From positions 62,001 through 126,000 of the forward strand of contig NZ_CAKJTI010000002.1 of NCBI RefSeq assembly GCF_917563915.1: a stretch of DNA of 64,000 nucleotides. Reading direction: 5' to 3'. This document shows, one piece after another, positions 17,557 through 25,609 of the stretch. The number at the start of each line of letters is the position of its first letter. The first letter of the stretch is position 1. The stretch is from Bacillus rhizoplanae. GTDB taxonomy: Bacteria > Bacillota > Bacilli > Bacillales > Bacillaceae_G. The translations under genes were made by a program, and so were the position numbers. The notes below the pieces were generated by a model, which saw only the letters and a list, made by a program, of their open reading frames with translations, was not told the origin of the DNA and searched no databases.

Positions 17557-18260
17557 TCAAAGTTTTAATTGTAGAAGATGACCCAATGGTGGCGATGCTA
17601 AATAAGCATTATTTAGAACAAGTTGGAGGATTTGAACTTGTTCATATAGCTAAATCCGTAAACGAAGCAGTACAAATATTAGAGGAATCTCATATAGATT
17701 TTATACTGCTTGATATCTTTATGCCTGGTGATACAGGGTTTGAATTGTTATTGCATATCCGCAATAAAGAAAAAGAAACTGATGTTATGATGATTTCAGC
17801 GGTACATGATATGGCAAGTATTAAAAAAGCACTGCAATATGGAGTTGTCGACTATTTAATTAAACCATTTACGTTTGAACGTTTTAAGGAAGCGTTAACT
17901 GCATATCGTGAGAAATTTAGATTTATGAAGGCGCAACAAAAGATTAATCAATCCGAACTAGATGCACTGATTTTACAAAAAGAAAAAGTAGAATCTCACG
18001 TAAGTAAAGAACTTCCAAAAGGATTAACAAAACAAACATTGCAGTTAATTTGGAAACAAATAGAATCGCTCCGTGGAAACGAATTTACAACAGATGAAAT
18101 GGCGCAATTAGTTGGAATCTCAAGGGTGTCTATTCGAAAGTATGTCATATTTTTAATTGAAATTGGAGTTTTAGAAAATGAAATGGTTTATCAGCAGGTA
18201 GGAAGACCGGTAAGTAAATTGCGTTGTATTGATGAAACAAAAATACAGTTGTATATATAA
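17553..18260 (+). CDS. malR: Response regulator of the CitB/DcuR/MalR family
   Basis: A 235-residue regulator. The receiver domain has the acidic pair ED (residues 8-9), phospho-acceptor Asp in FILLDIFMPGDTG (about residue 54) and Lys in YLIKPFTFERF (about residue 106). The C-terminal helix-turn-helix (EFTTDEMAQLVGISRVSIRKYVIFL) is the CitB-type. The start ATG overlaps the kinase stop (ATGA). Expected target: the transporter-malic enzyme operon upstream. A hairpin terminator follows directly. Confidence 0.9.
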   Translation: MIKVLIVEDDPMVAMLNKHYLEQVGGFELVHIAKSVNEAVQILEESHIDFILLDIFMPGDTGFELLLHIRNKEKETDVMMISAVHDMASIKKALQYGVVDYLIKPFTFERFKEALTAYREKFRFMKAQQKINQSELDALILQKEKVESHVSKELPKGLTKQTLQLIWKQIESLRGNEFTTDEMAQLVGISRVSIRKYVIFLIEIGVLENEMVYQQVGRPVSKLRCIDETKIQLYI

Positions 18261-18283
18261 GCAGCTTATGGAAGCTGCTTTTT
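18259..18283 (+). terminator. Terminator of the malK-malR operon
   Basis: AAGCAGCTT/AAGCTGCTT stem with a 4-nt loop and TTT following; it overlaps the malR stop codon. Confidence 0.7.
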
Positions 18284-18303
18284 AAAATTACAAAATCTAT
18301 TAA

Positions 18304-18618
18304 GATTTAGTAGCATACGATGCAGACGGCAAAGCATACAAGTATGAAGTGAAAGAACAACTAGTAGCTGGATACAAATCAGAAGTAAACGGTTATGATA
18401 TCACGAATACAGAAATCAAGGACGGAACAGTCGAAGTTCCTAAAGACAATCCAAACACGAATAGCGATTCAAAAGTTCCACCTACTAAAGAAGATGATAA
18501 AACGACAGTATTACTTCCTAAAACAGGAGGAACACCAGCGGAGATGATTTCAATTGCTGGAGGTATGATATTGTTTGTTTTAGGTAGAATCCTATTCTTT
18601 CGTCAAAGAGTTAAATAA
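18304..18618 (+). pseudogene. C-terminal remnant of an LPXTG-anchored Cna B-type surface adhesin
   Basis: A frame of 104 codons open from a TAA at 18301 to TAA 18616-18618. The first part (DLVAYDADGKAYKYEVKEQ, then VNGYDITNTEI) reads as the end of a Cna B-type repeat of collagen-adhesin-like proteins. Then come a Pro/Asp/Thr-rich spacer, the sortase motif LPKTGG, a hydrophobic segment (AGGMILFVLGRILFF) and a basic tail (RQRVK). The sorting signal is intact but there is no signal peptide, no start codon with a ribosome binding site, and no ligand domain. The rest of the gene has been lost. GTG 18349 could start an 89-residue product, but nothing supports its expression. Confidence 0.8.
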
Positions 18619-18641
18619 TTAGATTATTTATTAACGATAAC

Positions 18642-18683
18642 CCGAGTAGTAGACAAGTTAACAAGTCGCTATTCGGTTTTTTT
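18642..18683 (+). terminator. Terminator of the former adhesin gene
   Basis: CCGAGTAG (18642-18649) pairs with CTATTCGG (18669-18676, one mismatch) followed by TTTTTTTG. It abuts the next bcr1 copy. Confidence 0.6.
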
Positions 18684-18688
18684 GTTAT

Positions 18689-18834
18689 CCCGCACTAACG
18701 GGCAGTAAGACTCCCACCTCAAGGTTCTGAGAAAACAAAGAAGATAGGTGGGAGCTAACTGCCCGTAAGAGCCCGATTGGTTCAACTAACCATCAGTGGG
18801 GGATGAAGAAAACCCCCACTGATGGAAGTTTCAC
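18689..18834 (+). repeat. bcr1 element, full-length copy 3
   Basis: CCCGCACTAACGGGCAGTAA to GATGGAAGTTTCAC. The flanks are GTTAT (18684-18688) and TTTAT (18835-18839), a target duplication with one change. It lies just downstream of the adhesin terminator and 70 bp upstream of cwlJ. Confidence 0.9.
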
Positions 18835-18908
18835 TTTATTTAGAACATGTCTTTTTTAAACAAATGCTCTTTACTGCATATAGTTATAGGGAGAACGGAG
18901 GGATAAAA

Positions 18909-19340
18909 GTGACTAGAATTGCCTATACAGAAAGTGATGTCGATTTACTTGCTCGTCTTATGAGAGCGGAAGCAGAAGGTGAAGGGCAACAAGGTATGAT
19001 GGCAGTAGGAACAGTTGGTGTGAATCGTGTAATGTGCGATTGTTTGGATTTTAAACAAATTACAAATATTTCACAAATGGTGTATCAGCAGCCAGGCGGA
19101 TTTGAAGCAGTGACGAAAGGGTATTTCTACCAACGAGCAAGAGAGAGCGACAAAGAAATGGCAAGAAAATGTTTGAATTATGCTCGCATATGGCCAGGTG
19201 TATATTCTCTTTGGTTCTTTCGTCCAGTTGGCAATTGTCCTCCTACGTGGTGGGATCAACCTCATGCAGGACAATATAAGAATCATTGTTTTTACGAACC
19301 GACTGGAGATGAATGTCCGAAGGTATATAGCGGAAAATAG
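18909..19340 (+). CDS. cwlJ: Spore cortex-lytic cell wall hydrolase CwlJ
   Basis: A 143-residue SleB/CwlJ-type hydrolase (Hydrolase_2 fold) that degrades spore cortex peptidoglycan during germination. Recognisable blocks are DVDLLARLMRAEAEGEGQQGMMAVGTVGVNRV (Glu in the RAEAEGE motif is the expected catalytic residue), YQQPGGFEAV and YSLWFFRPVGNCPPTWWDQPHAGQYKNHCFYEP. There is no signal peptide, as normal for CwlJ. The frame extends upstream into bcr1, but GTG 18909 follows GGAGGG. No gerQ partner follows, so this may be the second CwlJ of the B. cereus group. The germinant receptor operon lies next to it. Confidence 0.9.
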   Translation: MTRIAYTESDVDLLARLMRAEAEGEGQQGMMAVGTVGVNRVMCDCLDFKQITNISQMVYQQPGGFEAVTKGYFYQRARESDKEMARKCLNYARIWPGVYSLWFFRPVGNCPPTWWDQPHAGQYKNHCFYEPTGDECPKVYSGK

Positions 19341-19356
19341 AGTAAGTAGCTTGGGA

Positions 19357-19470
19357 CGAATATATCGGCGCTTTTCATGATATATCGGCGCAAGTGCATC
19401 ATTTATCGGCGTTTTTTACAATATATCGGCGCTTCGACACAACATAAAGACCGCTCGACGATATTCGACA
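19357..19470 (+). repeat. Dispersed repeat with four TATATCGGCG units at 20-21 bp spacing
   Basis: TATATCGGCG occurs at 19361, 19381 and 19422 and TTTATCGGCG at 19402. It is followed by CACAACATAAAGACCGCTCG and ACGATATTCGACA. A related, inverted, shorter copy with the same trailing sequence is at 38803-38878. I do not recognise a coding role. Confidence 0.7.
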
Positions 19471-19474
19471 TACG

Positions 19475-19512
19475 AAAAAAACACCTCATTTCCAAAATGA
19501 GGTGTTTTTTTG
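19475..19512. terminator. Terminator after cwlJ
   Basis: ACACCTCATTT/AAATGAGGTGT stem preceded by a run of A and followed by a run of T, so it can act in both directions. Confidence 0.8.
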
Positions 19513-19642
19513 TTGTATTCATAGAAAATGATATTACCTCTTGTCAGCTCGCGAATAATGAATGGAGATAAGAATTAGAATATTTTCCCTTAAAGAATAC
19601 ATAATAAAAAATAGTTATGAAATGCAGAAAGGGATGGAGTTT

Positions 19643-21190
19643 ATGTTTAAGTTTCTGAAACCATTAAAAGGTAAACGCAATTCAAAGTCTTTTCAAATAA
19701 ACAATAATACTCATTTTCAGGAAAAAAACATAGAAGATTCTCCCTTGGACGTTAATTTATCTAAGAACATAGCTCAACTTCAACAACTCTTCTGTCAATC
19801 TCCTGATTTGGTCATTCGTCCGTTTCCAATCACAGTCGATGGATTAGAAGCAGCTTTAGTCTATTTGTCTGGCTTAACAGACAAGCGATCGATTCAAAAT
19901 CATGTTTTAAGTCCTTTGATGAATAGCGTCCGTGATCCTAACATGGATCTGCCCATTACATTAGGGCAGGTCAAAGTCGTCGATACGTGGACCAAAATTG
20001 AAAGTGCTATTTTGGAAGGAGATAGCGTTTTATTTATTCACGGCCAGACTACAGCGCATCAATTAGATACGAAAGGATGGCCGCAAAGAAATATTGAAGA
20101 TTCTAGGAATGAAATATCACTAAAAGGTGCTCATCAAGGGTTTGTAGAAACTGGAAGTCAAAATATCGCATTGATTCGGAGATACATTCCTCATCGAGAA
20201 TTAATGTTAAAAGAGATTACAATTGGTGTGCGGGGTAAAACGAAGATTTCCATTTTATATTTGAAAGATGTAGCTTCCGAAGATGTGCTGAAAGAATTGG
20301 AAACACGGATTCAAGATATTATGGTGGACGCTGTCATTAGTACGGGTGAACTTATCGAGTTCATTGAAGATAATCCGTATTCACCGTTTCCTCAATTTAT
20401 ATTAACTGAAAGACCTGATTTAGCTGTATCTCACATTCTCCAGGGAAGATTTGTGATTGTTGTAGATCATTCTCCAAATGTATTGATTGCTCCGACAAAT
20501 TTTATATCCTTTTTTCAAGGAGTTGATGATTACGGGACACGTTGGTTAGTTGCCTCGTCTATTCGGATACTTCGTTTCATCGCTTTTATGATTGCTCTAT
20601 TTTTGCCTGCGAGTTATGTTGCGTTTATTTCCTTTAATTTTGAAGTCATTCCTGTGGAGCTTTTTTTATCTATTGCGGAATCAAGAACGCGCGTACCATT
20701 TTCTCCAGTTATGGAAGCACTGCTTATGGAAATGACTTTAGAAATGATGAGGGAAGGAGCTTTGCGGCTACCTACTCCTATCGGTCAAACAGTTGGAATT
20801 GTAGGGGGGATTATCATTGGACAGGCGGCTGTTCAGGCGGGAATTGTAAGCAACATTATGATTATTGTTGTTGCTGTTACAGCCATCGCTTCCTTTATCA
20901 TTCCGAATTATGATATGGGAGCGGCAGTCAGATTGTTGCGATTTCCTATGATGATATCAGCTGCTTTGTTTGGAATTGTAGGAATTGTTATCGGGTGGAT
21001 GACATTAATTGCGCATCTCATCAGTCTTGAATCGTTAGGTACTCCTTATGGGACTCCGTTAGCACCATTTCGCTTTGCGGATATGAAGGATGCTTTTGTA
21101 CGCTTTCCTCTATGGGCAATGAGAAGTCGTCCTAAGGGTACGAGAGCTATTCAATCTATTCGCCAAGGAAAAAACCACAATAAAAGGTGA
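19643..21190 (+). CDS. Spore germinant receptor subunit A (GerA family)
   Basis: A 515-residue GerA-family subunit located in the inner spore membrane. Residues about 1-270 are the soluble N-terminal domain (QSPDLVIRPFPITVDGLEAALVYLSGL; PHRELMLKEITIG), then about five transmembrane helices (IRFIAFMIALFLPASYVAFISF onwards), and a cytoplasmic tail with FRFADMKDAFVRFPLWAMRSRPKG. The frame opens at 19562, but ATG 19643 has GGATGGAG upstream and gives a normal-length product. It forms a tight A-B-C operon. The germinant specificity cannot be read from sequence alone. Confidence 0.92.
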   Translation: MFKFLKPLKGKRNSKSFQINNNTHFQEKNIEDSPLDVNLSKNIAQLQQLFCQSPDLVIRPFPITVDGLEAALVYLSGLTDKRSIQNHVLSPLMNSVRDPNMDLPITLGQVKVVDTWTKIESAILEGDSVLFIHGQTTAHQLDTKGWPQRNIEDSRNEISLKGAHQGFVETGSQNIALIRRYIPHRELMLKEITIGVRGKTKISILYLKDVASEDVLKELETRIQDIMVDAVISTGELIEFIEDNPYSPFPQFILTERPDLAVSHILQGRFVIVVDHSPNVLIAPTNFISFFQGVDDYGTRWLVASSIRILRFIAFMIALFLPASYVAFISFNFEVIPVELFLSIAESRTRVPFSPVMEALLMEMTLEMMREGALRLPTPIGQTVGIVGGIIIGQAAVQAGIVSNIMIIVVAVTAIASFIIPNYDMGAAVRLLRFPMMISAALFGIVGIVIGWMTLIAHLISLESLGTPYGTPLAPFRFADMKDAFVRFPLWAMRSRPKGTRAIQSIRQGKNHNKR

Positions 21191-21194
21191 AACT

Positions 21195-22298
21195 ATGAAA
21201 AAGTATGCCTATAATGACATCACTCTTATGCAGTATATTTTTATAATTAATGGAATGCAGGTGGCAACTGGAGTTTTATCTCTCCCACGAGTGCTTGCAG
21301 AAAAAGCTGGAACAGATGGATGGATAGCTATACTTATCGGCTGGGTATTCTCCACAATATCCGGTATTTTTATAATTAAAACATCTGCAAGATATCCAGA
21401 GGACACGCTTTATGACATTCTTATACGATTGTTTGGAAAAATAGTTGGGAAAGCACTAGTTGTTATTTACACGATATACTTCGCTTGTTATTCCGGTATC
21501 GTTCTTGTGAACGCTATGCTTTATCTTAAGGCGTGGCTTCTCCCGAAAACGCCTGATTATATCATTATATTTTTGTTTTCAATTCCTATTTTTCTTGTTG
21601 CACGCAACGGCCTTCGTATTATAGGACGATACTGCGAACTCGCTTTTTATATGATGCTTTGGATTCCGCTGTTTTTTTTGATACCGCTAAGAGGTGGTTG
21701 GAGTTGGCTGCCTTTCTTTCCATTGTTGAAGGATGGATGGAATCCGATATTGACAGCTGTGCCAACTACTATTTTTGCATATTTAGGATTTGATATTACG
21801 TTCTTTTTGTATCCTTTTTTACAAAAAAAGCAGTACGCGGTCCATGGATTCGTTATTGCAAATACTTTGACGATGTTATTCTATCTGTTTGCTACTCTTG
21901 TTTGCTTTTCCTATTTTAGCCCTGATAGCATTACAGAATTTAACCAACCAGTACTAAATTTACTTAAAGTAATTGAATTTCGTTTTTTAGAACGCTTTGA
22001 CATGGTTTTATTAGCTGTTTACTTAATTGTTGTTTCCACAGCCTGGATCCCTTGCATATACTGCGCTGTATTTTGTTCTAGTCAATTACTTGGAAAAGAA
22101 GATCATAGCTCTCACGTCATTGTTTTATTATTGTGCATTATCGGTTTCGTATTTTTGACCCATCCTACTTGGAATCAATCTGAGGTTTGGCAACAGGCAA
22201 TATCAAATGCTGGATTAGGATTGACGTATATATCACCTGTGATTTTATGGATGTACAGCTGGGTATATGAGAAGTATAGCCGGAGGGGGATACATTGA
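21195..22298 (+). CDS. Spore germinant receptor subunit B (GerB, APC-type permease)
   Basis: A 367-residue integral membrane protein of the spore-germination permease family (APC superfamily), about 10 transmembrane helices. It begins YNDITLMQYIFIINGMQVATGVLSLPR, a typical GerB N-terminus. GerB subunits carry the germinant binding pocket. The start is 5 bp after the gerA-type stop, and the next gene overlaps its stop by 4 bp, so the three genes are translationally coupled. Confidence 0.92.
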   Translation: MKKYAYNDITLMQYIFIINGMQVATGVLSLPRVLAEKAGTDGWIAILIGWVFSTISGIFIIKTSARYPEDTLYDILIRLFGKIVGKALVVIYTIYFACYSGIVLVNAMLYLKAWLLPKTPDYIIIFLFSIPIFLVARNGLRIIGRYCELAFYMMLWIPLFFLIPLRGGWSWLPFFPLLKDGWNPILTAVPTTIFAYLGFDITFFLYPFLQKKQYAVHGFVIANTLTMLFYLFATLVCFSYFSPDSITEFNQPVLNLLKVIEFRFLERFDMVLLAVYLIVVSTAWIPCIYCAVFCSSQLLGKEDHSSHVIVLLLCIIGFVFLTHPTWNQSEVWQQAISNAGLGLTYISPVILWMYSWVYEKYSRRGIH

Positions 22299-23398
22299 AA
22301 AAGAAGGTACTATGTTGCATTTTGTTATTGACGTTCACGATGACGGGATGCTTTGATCAAACAAATGTTGAAGATGTTTCTCTTACTCTTATACTTGGTA
22401 TTGATTTAGATCGCAATAATAATTTATTGGTATACATGTCAAGTCCTGTGTTTAATAAAGAAGCACAGATAAAGGAAGAAAATTCTGGTGTAAAGTCTGT
22501 TACGGTTCGAAAGTCTAGACAGAAATTTGATGCTACGGTTATGGCGCTAACATCGGGAAGCAAAACTCAAGTCTTCTTAGTTGGAAAACGGCTGCTAAAA
22601 CGAAAAAACTGGGAAGATTACCTTGATCCATTTTACCGTGATCCAAAAAATACGGTTACTGCACGGGTTGTCGCTGTAGATGGACCTGTTTCGGACGTAA
22701 TTTTTTATAGACCAAAAGATAAGCCTCGGCTCCCTTTGTATTTATCAAAATTAGTTGATACCGCCTATTTAAGAAATGTTACGGTAAAAACAACTCTTCA
22801 AAAATTTCATCAACAAATGACAGATAAAGGGATGACAGCGAGTATTACCGAGATGAAAAAAAAGAATAGAGTATGGGTGACAGGAACGGCTTTGTTGGAC
22901 GAAAAAGGCAGATATAAATTAACGCTAACACCGGATGAAAACAGATTATTACGTATTTTACAGCATGAAACTAAAGGTGAGTTTCTATTTACACTGCCAA
23001 TCAAGCCGAAAACGGATGATCGTAATAAAGATTGGATCAGCTTTGCTGCTCAAAATATCAAGGTAAAGACAAAGGCAAAATATGACGGTCGTTTTATATT
23101 TAATACAGATGTAAAGATGAGAATCATCATTACAGAACGGCTTTTTCCGTTCAATACAAGAAAGGACGCAGCAAAGCTGCAAAAAGCTATTGAAACTAAG
23201 CTGGAAGCTGATTTCAAGCACTTAATAAAGAAAATACAAGCAGCCGAAATCGATCCTTTTGGACTTGGTAAATATGCAAGAACTTACACATATCCAGAGT
23301 GGAAAAAAGTCCAAAATCAATGGGATAAGGAATTGGCAAAGGGAGATGTAAATGTCAAGGTAAGTGTAAAAGTTGCTGGGATGGGAACGATTAAGTAA
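22295..23398 (+). CDS. Spore germinant receptor subunit C (GerC lipoprotein)
   Basis: A 367-residue GerC-family lipoprotein. The signal peptide ends in the lipobox MTGC (Cys at about residue 19), followed by FDQTNVEDVSLTLILGIDLD, a conserved GerC opening. The C-terminal domain carries the family segment DFKHLIKKIQAAEIDPFGLGKYAR. The start is TTG 22295 after GGAGGGGG, overlapping the stop of subunit B. Lipidation by Lgt anchors it to the outer face of the inner spore membrane. Confidence 0.92.
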   Translation: MKKKVLCCILLLTFTMTGCFDQTNVEDVSLTLILGIDLDRNNNLLVYMSSPVFNKEAQIKEENSGVKSVTVRKSRQKFDATVMALTSGSKTQVFLVGKRLLKRKNWEDYLDPFYRDPKNTVTARVVAVDGPVSDVIFYRPKDKPRLPLYLSKLVDTAYLRNVTVKTTLQKFHQQMTDKGMTASITEMKKKNRVWVTGTALLDEKGRYKLTLTPDENRLLRILQHETKGEFLFTLPIKPKTDDRNKDWISFAAQNIKVKTKAKYDGRFIFNTDVKMRIIITERLFPFNTRKDAAKLQKAIETKLEADFKHLIKKIQAAEIDPFGLGKYARTYTYPEWKKVQNQWDKELAKGDVNVKVSVKVAGMGTIK

Positions 23399-23431
23399 TT
23401 AAGATACGGATGAAAATTGAGTATAATTTGC

Positions 23432-23464
23432 AAGCCCCTTCAGAAGATCTGAAGGGGGCTTTTC
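23432..23464 (+). terminator. Terminator of the ger operon
   Basis: AAGCCCCTTCAGA/TCTGAAGGGGGCTT stem with a 3-nt loop, then TTTC. The pairing of the right arm includes one extra G. Confidence 0.8.
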
Positions 23465-23479
23465 TAATGTGAAAGTAAA

Positions 23480-24031
23480 TTAAAGTGGTAATACTTCTTC
23501 TAGATGTGTATTTAGTTCAGATACAAATTTATCAACATCAGGGTTCTTTATTACATTATAGCAAGCGAAGCTCTTTAACGGTTTCATACCGATAAACTCT
23601 TGCATCCGGTGTAAATGACTGAGTGCGTCCTCTAAGCTTTTTCCTCCAAAGAATTGTGTTGGATCGTTAAATGCTTTTTCGGGAGCGTTCCATGTAGTCG
23701 AGAACATATAGTGTTTATCAGTTAATAATCCGCCTCTTCCGTATTGCTCAGAGCCTTTGAAAAATAATCCGTAAGCATATACCTCATCCATGTATGTTTT
23801 CAGTAATCCTGGAACATTGAACCAATAAATAGGTGTTTGGAAGATTAGAATATCAGCCCATAAAAACTTATTTTGTTCTTCTTCGATATCATATCCGTTT
23901 TGAATGACTGTTGTTTGTACATGATTCTCGGGACTTAATATATTCACCATGTTGTCTGTTAATGTTTTGTTTAGTTTTCCTTCCGCTGATCTATATGTTT
24001 GATGCCCGTTTATAATAAGTATATTTTTCAT
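23480..24031 (-). CDS. Flavodoxin-fold NAD(P)H:quinone oxidoreductase (MdaB-like)
   Basis: A 183-residue flavodoxin-fold protein of the NQO1/MdaB type, likely reducing quinones with NAD(P)H and FAD or FMN. Motifs are MKNILIINGHQTYRSAEGKLN (phosphate-binding loop), DILIFQTPIYWFNVPGLLKTYMDEV (the conserved P-x-YW-x-x-P-x-x-x-K motif) and GGRGGLLTDKHYMFSTTWNAP. ATG 24031 follows AAAGGGGAAAAA. The tail of a decayed gene ends 2 bp upstream, so it was once the second gene of an operon. Its promoter region carries the HxlR-type motif also found before the SDR gene. Confidence 0.85.
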   Translation of the reverse strand: MKNILIINGHQTYRSAEGKLNKTLTDNMVNILSPENHVQTTVIQNGYDIEEEQNKFLWADILIFQTPIYWFNVPGLLKTYMDEVYAYGLFFKGSEQYGRGGLLTDKHYMFSTTWNAPEKAFNDPTQFFGGKSLEDALSHLHRMQEFIGMKPLKSFACYNVIKNPDVDKFVSELNTHLEEVLPL

Positions 24032-24033
24032 CT

Positions 24034-24184
24034 TTATTTTTCCCCTTTATACGATAATGTGTTAGCGATTCTAAAAACTTCGAAATCTTTCAAAGTAGTT
24101 TTATTTTTAAGTACGATACCGAGTCGTTGCATGAGAATAAGATGATCCTCTAAGTGCCAATCTTCAATAATTTTCTATCCTCAT
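24034..24184 (-). pseudogene. Internally deleted SnoaL-like ester cyclase gene
   Basis: On the minus strand, a ribosome binding site (AAGGGGG) is followed by ATG 24184 and then MRIENY-stop. In another frame, open from 24174 to 24034, the sequence KIIEDWHLEDHLILMQ, then RLGIVLKNKTTLKDFEVF, follows. That stretch reads like the C-terminus of SnoaL-like ester cyclases (consensus KIVEDW...LLQQLG). So the initiation site and the last 46 codons survive while the middle is deleted and the frame is shifted. It lies between the HxlR-type operator and the oxidoreductase gene and ends 2 bp before that gene's start. Confidence 0.6.
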
Positions 24185-24213
24185 TTTCAATACCCCCTTA
24201 TTTCTAAAATAGC

Positions 24214-24229
24214 GTCTAGTCGCTAATGA
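24214..24229. promoter_or_regulatory. Small palindrome in the oxidoreductase leader
   Basis: The local sequence TAGCGTCTAGTCGCTA (about 24210-24225) is palindromic at 14 of 16 positions. It lies between the HxlR-type motif and the ribosome binding site of the decayed first gene. It may be a second operator or a 5' hairpin. Confidence 0.3.
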
Positions 24230-24252
24230 TATTGTATGTATAGTTGATTCCT

Positions 24253-24287
24253 TTTGGAAAGTAGTGATATTTATTTCATATAGTTAC
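24253..24287 (-). promoter_or_regulatory. HxlR-type operator, copy A (oxidoreductase / hxlR intergenic region)
   Basis: Read towards the oxidoreductase gene, it has GTAACTATATGAAATAAAT followed by ATCACTACTTTCCAAA. The same motif in the same orientation relative to its gene lies before the SDR (24764-24798). The outer parts GTAACTATAT and ATATCACTAC form an imperfect dyad. It also lies 65-100 bp upstream of the hxlR-family start, which would allow autoregulation. Confidence 0.7.
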
Positions 24288-24351
24288 CGTAAGGATAGAA
24301 TTGTGATAGCATAAAGGAAATCAGTCAAAAAATTTTTAGGAGTGTGTTTCT

Positions 24352-24690
24352 ATGAGTAGCATGGATCCAATTGAATTAACAAAAGGAACACCAGGGCAAG
24401 TTTGTCCCATTGCGAAAACACTTGACGTGATCGGAACAAAGTGGACTTTTTTAATTATTCGAGATCTTCTTATTGAAGGAACGATGCGATTTAGCGATTT
24501 ACAAAAATCAATGGATGGAATCAGCCCGAAAACCCTCTCACTTCGTTTGAAGGAACTTGAAGCACAAGGGATCGTGGAAAGAACGGTATACCCAGAGGTT
24601 CCTCCGCGGGTAGAATACAAATTAACAGAGAAAGGAAAACAATTAGAAAGTATTTTTATTGAATTAAAGCGCTTCGGGTTAACATTATAA
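24352..24690 (+). CDS. HxlR-family winged-helix transcriptional regulator
   Basis: A 112-residue HxlR regulator. The family signature is complete: CPIAKTLDVIGTKWTFLIIRDLLIEGTMRFSDLQKSMDGISPKTLSLRLKELEAQGIVERTVYPEVPPRVEYKLTEKG. A single Cys near the N-terminus (residue 18, GQVCPIAK) corresponds to the redox-sensing cysteine of YodB/HypR-type members, which respond to quinones and disulfide stress. ATG 24352 follows TTAGGAGTG. The gene is divergent from the oxidoreductase and upstream of the SDR; both promoters share one motif, so these are the likely targets. Confidence 0.9.
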   Translation: MSSMDPIELTKGTPGQVCPIAKTLDVIGTKWTFLIIRDLLIEGTMRFSDLQKSMDGISPKTLSLRLKELEAQGIVERTVYPEVPPRVEYKLTEKGKQLESIFIELKRFGLTL

Positions 24691-24763
24691 AGAGCTTTGA
24701 AACGAGATAAAAAATAAATTTTTTGTGCGTACATTTCTTGCTAAAAAAGAAACTTTCTAAAAT

Positions 24764-24798
24764 GTAACTATGTGAATTTAATATCACTACTTCCAAAA
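24764..24798 (+). promoter_or_regulatory. HxlR-type operator, copy B (SDR promoter)
   Basis: GTAACTATGTGAATTTAAT followed by ATCACTACTTCCAAAA. It aligns to copy A with one 1-bp gap and only a few mismatches, and lies about 65-100 bp before the SDR start. Confidence 0.7.
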
Positions 24799-24861
24799 AT
24801 AAAGTATTAGAAATACAATAACCTCAGCAAAACAAAACAAGAAAAACTGGGGGAAATGAAC

Positions 24862-25575
24862 ATGTTAAGTAATAAAAAGATTGTAATTATCGGTGGAAGT
24901 TCTGGAATTGGTTTAGAAACAGCGAGACTTGCACTCCTGCAAGATGCTGAGGTTATCATTGCTAGTCGTTCTGAGGAAAAGTTACAGAGAGCGAAGGATC
25001 ATTTAGGAGGAAACGTAACAGTTTATACGCTGGATACAACGCAAGAACAACAAGTTCAATCCTTTTTTGAACAAGTCGGTACGATGGATCATTTAGTTGT
25101 TACAGCGGCAGAAACATCCGGGGGCTCTTTTATTGACACAGATACAGCTGCAGCACGTCAGTTGTTTGAAAATAAATTTTGGGGACAATTCTATTCTGCA
25201 AAATATGGTGCATCAAAGATTGCTGAGAATGGCTCCATCACTTTATTTTCCGGAGTTGTTGCTTATAAATCTATGGTTGGGTCTGCAACGCTTGGTGCAG
25301 TCAATGCAGCCGTTTCTAATCTTGGCCAAACGTTAGCGTTAGAACTAGCTCCTATTCGAGTGAATGTTGTTTCTCCTGGAATTATTGATACACCGTCACG
25401 CAGTAAAATGGCAGAAGAAGCGCGTAATAAATTCTATACTGACTTAGGAAACAAACTTCCTGCAAGGCGAGTAGGTAAGGCTGAAGATGTAGCGAAAGCT
25501 GTACTATATGCGATGCAAAACGGTTTTGTTACGGGAACGGTTCTTCATGTTGAAGGTGGGCATACTTTGATTTAG
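24862..25575 (+). CDS. Short-chain dehydrogenase/reductase lacking the canonical YxxxK pair
   Basis: A 237-residue SDR-fold protein. The nucleotide-binding GGSSGIGLETA motif is at residues 10-20 and ASRS (about residue 35) suggests NADP(H) preference. The C-terminal ELAPIRVNVVSPGIIDTP is typical. The expected active-site Tyr-x-x-x-Lys is absent: after the catalytic-type Ser (LFSGVVAYKS) the sequence reads SATLGAVNAAVSNLG, with neither Tyr nor Lys at the right place. ATG 24862 fits the GGGGGAAATG ribosome binding site better than ATG 24856. It is probably part of the HxlR regulon. The reaction is unknown. Confidence 0.85.
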   Translation: MLSNKKIVIIGGSSGIGLETARLALLQDAEVIIASRSEEKLQRAKDHLGGNVTVYTLDTTQEQQVQSFFEQVGTMDHLVVTAAETSGGSFIDTDTAAARQLFENKFWGQFYSAKYGASKIAENGSITLFSGVVAYKSMVGSATLGAVNAAVSNLGQTLALELAPIRVNVVSPGIIDTPSRSKMAEEARNKFYTDLGNKLPARRVGKAEDVAKAVLYAMQNGFVTGTVLHVEGGHTLI

Positions 25576-25609
25576 TAGATTAAGATGAATTTATATTTAG
25601 TATAAAGGG

